NCBI GenBank assembly: GCA_018261615.1
Contig: JAGTSE010000010.1
Location: 1-64,000, forward strand
DNA length: 64,000 nt
Origin: Pseudomonadota bacterium
GTDB lineage: Bacteria; Pseudomonadota; Gammaproteobacteria; Enterobacterales; Enterobacteriaceae
Direction of reading: 5' to 3'
In this document: piece by piece, positions 59,782 through 64,000 of the stretch
Numbering within the stretch: position 1 is the first letter of the stretch
Layout of the letters: each line of letters opens with the position of its first letter
Translations under genes and position numbers: made by a program
The notes under the pieces: model-generated
Databases searched by the model: none
What the model saw: only the letters and a program-made list of their open reading frames with translations
Told to the model about the DNA's origin: nothing

Positions 59782-61753
59782 TTCCTGGTTCAGGATGCAG
59801 GCTGGTCACCAGAGTGACGCGGATATTTATATTTATGACGAGATTGGTTTCTGGGGTGTTACGGCGAAGCAGTTTATCAGTGATCTGAATGCACTGGGCG
59901 ATATCACCCACATTAATCTCCATATCAATTCACCGGGTGGCGATGTCTTTGAAGGCATCGCCATTTTTAATGCGCTGAAAACACATAGTGCGTCCATTAC
60001 CGTTTATGTCGACGGTGTGGCGGCATCAATGGCGTCGGTCATTGCGATGGTGGGAAACCCGGTCATTATGCCGGAAAACACCTTCATGATGATTCATAAA
60101 CCATTTGGCTTTACGGGCGGTGATGCGGAGGACATGCGCACCTATGCCGACCTGCTCGATAAAGTTGAGGCGGTTCTGTTACCCGCTTATGCACAGAAAA
60201 CCGGGAAAACCACCGATGAAATTGCTGCCATGCTGGCGGATGAGACCTGGATGTCCGGTGCCGAATGTCTGGCACATGGATTTGCTGATCAGGTGACGCC
60301 AGCCGTTAAGGCAATGGCATGTATTCAGTCAAAACGTACAGAGGAATTTAAAAAGATGCCGGAATCCATTCGAAACATGATTACTCCGCCACGCAACAGT
60401 GCTCCACGCGTACAGGATGATGAACCTGCTGCCTCCCGGACACCAGTGCAGGCAGCAGCACCAGTGGTGGATGAAAACAGCATCCGTGTGCAGGTACTGG
60501 CAGAGCAAAAAGCGCGTGTAAACGGTATTAATGATCTGTTTGCCATGTTTGGCGGGCGTTATCAGACGCTGCAGGCTCAGTGCCTTGCCGATCCTGAATG
60601 TTCGCTGGAGCAGGCCCGCGAAAAGCTGTTGAACGAGATGGGGCGCGAGTCCACGCCATCCAATAAAAATACCCAGGCTCATATTTATGCCGGGAACGGT
60701 AATTTTGTTGGGGACGGGATCCGCCAGGCGCTGATGTCGCGTGCCGGATTTGAAAAAACCGAACGTGATAATGTCTACAACGGAATGACCCTGCGTGAAT
60801 ATGCCCGTATGTCACTGACTGAACGGGGTATTGTGGTTTCCAGTTATAACCCGATGCAGATGGTCGGTGCGGCGTTCACACACAGTACGTCTGACTTCGG
60901 TAATATTCTGCTGGATGTTGCGAACAAAGCCATTCTGCAGGGTTGGGAATATGCCCCTGAAACCTACGAACAGTGGACGCGGAAAGGTCAGTTGTCTGAT
61001 TTTAAAATTGCCCATCGTGTGGGTATGGGGGGCTTCAGTGCTCTGCGTCAGGTGCGTGAAGGGGCGGAATATAAATACGTCACCACCGGAGATAAACAGG
61101 CCACTATTGCACTGGCGACCTATGGCGAACTGTTCAGTATCACCCGTCAGGCCATTATCAACGATGATCTGAATATGCTGACCGATGTCCCGATGAAACT
61201 GGGTCGTGCGGCGAAATCCACTATTGCCGATCTGGTTTATGCCATTCTGACGTCTAACCCGAAGATCTCCACAGATAATGTAAGCCTGTTCGATAAAGCG
61301 AAACATGCAAACGTACTGGAGAGCGCAGCAATGGACGTGGCATCGCTGGATAAAGCCCGCCAGTTGATGCGTGTTCAGAAAGAGGGTGAGCGTCATCTGA
61401 ATATTCGTCCTGCGTTCGTACTGGTACCGACGGCGATGGAGTCTGTTGCTAACCAGGTCATTCGCTCCTCAAGTGTCAAGGGGGCTGACATTAACGCCGG
61501 TATTATTAACCCGGTGAAAGATTTTGCGACCGTTATTGCAGAGCCTCGTCTTGATGATAACAGCCAGACCACCTTTTATCTGGCTGCGTCCAAAGGCTCC
61601 GATACGATTGAAGTGGCTTATCTCAACGGTGTGGATACGCCATATATTGATCAGATGGAGGGCTTCAGTGTGGATGGCGTGACAACTAAAGTGCGTATTG
61701 ACGCCGGTGTTGCGCCAGTTGATCACCGCGGTCTGGTGAAATGTACGGCGTAA
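59726..61753 (+). CDS. ClpP-like prohead protease / major capsid protein fusion
   Basis: GTG after AAAGGAGG; N-terminal ClpP (SPGGDVFEGIAIFNAL, DGVAASMASVIAM), C-terminal major capsid sequence. Confidence 0.9.
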   Translation: MPQRNDRIRSTPTTSPKNNSWFRMQAGHQSDADIYIYDEIGFWGVTAKQFISDLNALGDITHINLHINSPGGDVFEGIAIFNALKTHSASITVYVDGVAASMASVIAMVGNPVIMPENTFMMIHKPFGFTGGDAEDMRTYADLLDKVEAVLLPAYAQKTGKTTDEIAAMLADETWMSGAECLAHGFADQVTPAVKAMACIQSKRTEEFKKMPESIRNMITPPRNSAPRVQDDEPAASRTPVQAAAPVVDENSIRVQVLAEQKARVNGINDLFAMFGGRYQTLQAQCLADPECSLEQAREKLLNEMGRESTPSNKNTQAHIYAGNGNFVGDGIRQALMSRAGFEKTERDNVYNGMTLREYARMSLTERGIVVSSYNPMQMVGAAFTHSTSDFGNILLDVANKAILQGWEYAPETYEQWTRKGQLSDFKIAHRVGMGGFSALRQVREGAEYKYVTTGDKQATIALATYGELFSITRQAIINDDLNMLTDVPMKLGRAAKSTIADLVYAILTSNPKISTDNVSLFDKAKHANVLESAAMDVASLDKARQLMRVQKEGERHLNIRPAFVLVPTAMESVANQVIRSSSVKGADINAGIINPVKDFATVIAEPRLDDNSQTTFYLAASKGSDTIEVAYLNGVDTPYIDQMEGFSVDGVTTKVRIDAGVAPVDHRGLVKCTA

Positions 61754-61839
61754 ACGTTGCAGACAACAACTCTGATGGCCCGTAAGGGCTTTTTTTGTAC
61801 CTGAAATCAGCCCCTGAACGGGGCTGTGCGGAGACAGTT

Positions 61840-62163
61840 ATGGCAAAGAATTTTGTAGAAGAAGGAAAAACGGTGGCGATTGTTGCCAGTGCAGCCATCA
61901 GCAGCGGAGATCTGGTGCAGGTGGGTGATGTTTTTGCGGTGGCGCTGACCGATATTCCACAGGGTGAAACAGGCGACGGCATGACCGAAGGTGTGTTTAT
62001 GCTGCCTAAGCTGAAAACGGATGACATGAAAACGGGTAATAAGGTCTATCTGAAGTCCGGAAAAGTTCAGCTGACTAACAGCGGCTCTGATCCGCTGGTC
62101 GGGGTTGTCTGGGCAGATGCCGGAACCAGTGCAGAAGAAGTGCCGGTAAAACTCAATGTCTGA
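61840..62163 (+). CDS. DUF2190-like capsid decoration protein
   Basis: MAKNFVEEGKTVAIVASAAISSGDLVQVGDVFAVALTDIPQGE. Confidence 0.85.
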   Translation: MAKNFVEEGKTVAIVASAAISSGDLVQVGDVFAVALTDIPQGETGDGMTEGVFMLPKLKTDDMKTGNKVYLKSGKVQLTNSGSDPLVGVVWADAGTSAEEVPVKLNV

Positions 62164-62431
62164 TCCCTTTTCCCGGCTGGCAGCGCGTATGGATGCGATC
62201 ACGGTCAGAAAGATGGGAAAGACAGCCTCGATTAATGATGTCGATATGACTGTGATCCCGGGAGAAACACTGGCAGAGCTGAATGCTCTGTCCGGACCGT
62301 CGGTCTCTCTGGTGGTGTTTTCTTCGGGATACCGCCCACGGCGCGGGGATCGCGTTGTTTATGACGGACAACAATGGACGGTCACACGGCATGAACGCTT
62401 TAACGGTAAACCAATGATCTTTATTGAGTAA
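62156..62431 (+). CDS. Head-tail connector (FII-like)
   Basis: 91 aa, between decoration and Z-like genes. Confidence 0.7.
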   Translation: MSDPFSRLAARMDAITVRKMGKTASINDVDMTVIPGETLAELNALSGPSVSLVVFSSGYRPRRGDRVVYDGQQWTVTRHERFNGKPMIFIE

Positions 62432-62442
62432 AGAGGTGTGGG

Positions 62443-63021
62443 ATGAAGGGGCTTGAGAACGCCATCCGCAATCTGAACAGCCTTGATACCCGTATGGTAC
62501 CGCAGGCCAGCGCATGGACGATAAACCGTGTGGCACAGAAAGCGGTCTCGGTTGCCACGCATCAGGTCGCGCAGAATACCGTGGCGGGAGATAACCAGGT
62601 GAAGGGGATCCCTTTTCGGATTGTAAAAGAACGTGTCCGGGTACTGAAAGCCACCCCGACAGGAAAAATGTATGCTCGAATTCGCATTAACCGGGGCAAC
62701 CTGCCCGCCATTAAGCTGGGGACGGCCCGGGTCAGACTGGCCCGGCGTGGTGGAAAACTGCGGTACCGTGGCAGTGTGCTGAAGGTGGGTAAATATCTTT
62801 TCCGGGATGCGTTTATTCAACAACTGGCGAATGGTCGCTGGCATGTGATGCGGCGTATTGACGGCAAAAATCGTTACCCCATTGATGTGGTGAAAATCCC
62901 GATGGCCGGACCGCTGACACAGGCATTTGAAGATGCCCGCGACCGCATCATTGCTGCGGAGATGCCGAAACAGCTGGGGTATGCACTGAAACAACAACTG
63001 AGGTTATGGCTGACCCGATGA
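62443..63021 (+). CDS. Minor tail protein Z-like
   Basis: MKGLENAIRNLNSLDTRMVPQASAWTINRVAQKAVSVA; order. Confidence 0.88.
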   Translation: MKGLENAIRNLNSLDTRMVPQASAWTINRVAQKAVSVATHQVAQNTVAGDNQVKGIPFRIVKERVRVLKATPTGKMYARIRINRGNLPAIKLGTARVRLARRGGKLRYRGSVLKVGKYLFRDAFIQQLANGRWHVMRRIDGKNRYPIDVVKIPMAGPLTQAFEDARDRIIAAEMPKQLGYALKQQLRLWLTR

Positions 63022-63419
63022 ACCGACATACACAAATCCGCCAGGTCGTACTGGCACGCCTTCGGGAACAGTGTGGAGACGGCGCCACGTTTTTTGACGG
63101 GCTTCCGGCATTTGTTGATGCGCAGGAACTGCCCGCCGTGGCGGTGTGGCTGAGTGATGCACAGTACACCGGAAAAATGACGGATGAAGATGACTGGCAG
63201 GCTGTTCTGCATATTGCCGTCTTCATCCGGGCACAGGCACCGGATTCAGAGCTGGATATGTGGATGGAGAGCACCATTTTCCCGGCCCTGAATGATATAC
63301 CGGCACTTTCCGGACTCATCGACACCCTGAGCCCACTCGGTTTTAACTATCAACGTGATAATGAGATGGCCACCTGGGCGATGGCGGAAATCACGTACCA
63401 GATCACGTACACGAATTAA
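63018..63419 (+). CDS. Minor tail protein U-like
   Basis: ATFFDGLPAFVDAQELPAVAVWLSDAQYTGKMTDEDDWQAVLHIAVF, similar to lambda gpU. Confidence 0.92.
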   Translation: MNRHTQIRQVVLARLREQCGDGATFFDGLPAFVDAQELPAVAVWLSDAQYTGKMTDEDDWQAVLHIAVFIRAQAPDSELDMWMESTIFPALNDIPALSGLIDTLSPLGFNYQRDNEMATWAMAEITYQITYTN

Positions 63420-63429
63420 GGAGGTGGCA

Positions 63430-64000
63430 ATGACCACACCAAATCCACGGGCAAAAACGAAAGGTGCGGGGACGACGTTCTGGATGTATACCGGCAACGG
63501 CGACGCATTTGCGAACCCTTTATCGGACACTGACTGGCTGCGTCTTGCGATGGTGAAGGATCTGCAACCTGGCGAAATGACCGCTGATGCAGAAGATGAC
63601 ACTTATCTCGATGATGAAGATGCAGACTGGAAAACGACAACTCAGGGGCAGAAATCCGTCGGTGATACTTCGGCGACGCTGGCCTGGCGTCCGGGTGACA
63701 GCGGGCAGAAAAAACTGGTTCAGTTGTTCGACTCCGGTGAAGTCTGCGCGTTTCGTATCAAATATCCCAACGGCACTGTTGATGTTTTCCGTGGCTGGCT
63801 GAGTTCACTGGGTAAAACCATTGCCTCAAAAGACGTGATGACCCGCACTGTGAAAATCAGCGGTGTGGGGCGTCCGTATCTGGCAGAGGAAGGCACTGAA
63901 ACCGTGGGTGTTACCGGGCTGACGGTGGCACCGGCATCTGCCAGTGTAAAAGTGGGAGCAACCACCACACTGACCTTTACGGTAAAACCTGACGGAGCCA
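63430..64000 (+). CDS. Major tail tube protein V-like, truncated by window edge
   Basis: MTTPNPRAKTKGAGTTFWMYTGNGDAFANPLSDTDW...; open to the window end, entering an Ig-like Big_2-type region (VTGLTVAPASASVKVGATTTLTFTVKPDGA). Confidence 0.9.
   Translation, partial: MTTPNPRAKTKGAGTTFWMYTGNGDAFANPLSDTDWLRLAMVKDLQPGEMTADAEDDTYLDDEDADWKTTTQGQKSVGDTSATLAWRPGDSGQKKLVQLFDSGEVCAFRIKYPNGTVDVFRGWLSSLGKTIASKDVMTRTVKISGVGRPYLAEEGTETVGVTGLTVAPASASVKVGATTTLTFTVKPDGA

Larger units (their letters stand above)
33905..64000. mobile_element. Lambdoid Rac-like prophage at ttcA (right end outside window)
   Basis: Integrase next to ttcA and a full lambdoid module order int-rec-imm-rep-Q-lysis-head-tail. Confidence 0.95.

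Noticed and set aside
60812-61396. 194-aa minus-strand ORF (also 62359-62997, 22286-22732, 6852-7259 and others)
   Set aside because: Antisense shadows of capsid/tail or host genes without RBS or family signal.

Overview
The window has two parts, read by eye without database searches. (1) About 1-33,950 is a conserved Enterobacteriaceae chromosomal backbone: ribA, pgpB, lapA, lapB, pyrF, yciH, osmB, yciT, yciZ, rnb, yciW, fabI, sapFDCBA, pspF/pspABCD, ycjX, ycjF, tyrR, tpx, ycjG, mpaA, mppA, dgcM, zntB, fnrS sRNA, dbpA, ttcA. (2) From about 33,950 to the window end is the left and central part of a lambdoid, Rac-like prophage located at ttcA. It carries int/xis, a zinc-finger protein, DUF1187, ralR/Lar, recT, recE, a YdaE-like protein, kilR, the DicF sRNA, a RacR-like repressor with ydaS/ydaT-type genes, an O-like replication gene with internal iterons, a DnaC-like helicase loader, hok/sok, DUF1367 and DUF1364 proteins, and a Q antiterminator. 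Next comes an AT-rich Dam-type methyltransferase / ParB-like convergent cassette, then a C4-type antisense RNA, a second DNA methyltransferase, holin/SAR-endolysin/Rz/Rz1, Bor, terminase, gpW, portal, a ClpP-protease/capsid fusion and FII/Z/U/V-like genes, where the window ends. The most interesting candidate for a poorly described system is the Dam + ParB-domain cassette at ~49.25-51.7 kb, directly downstream of Q, the position where other lambdoid phages carry moron or toxin genes. Other notable signals: an A10 tract that frameshifts the ydaS/cro-like gene, KilR and DicF (two FtsZ-directed inhibitors) side by side, a C4-like RNA in front of a methyltransferase, iteron repeats in the replication gene, and two decayed signalling-gene remnants (EAL and MCP) beside dgcM.
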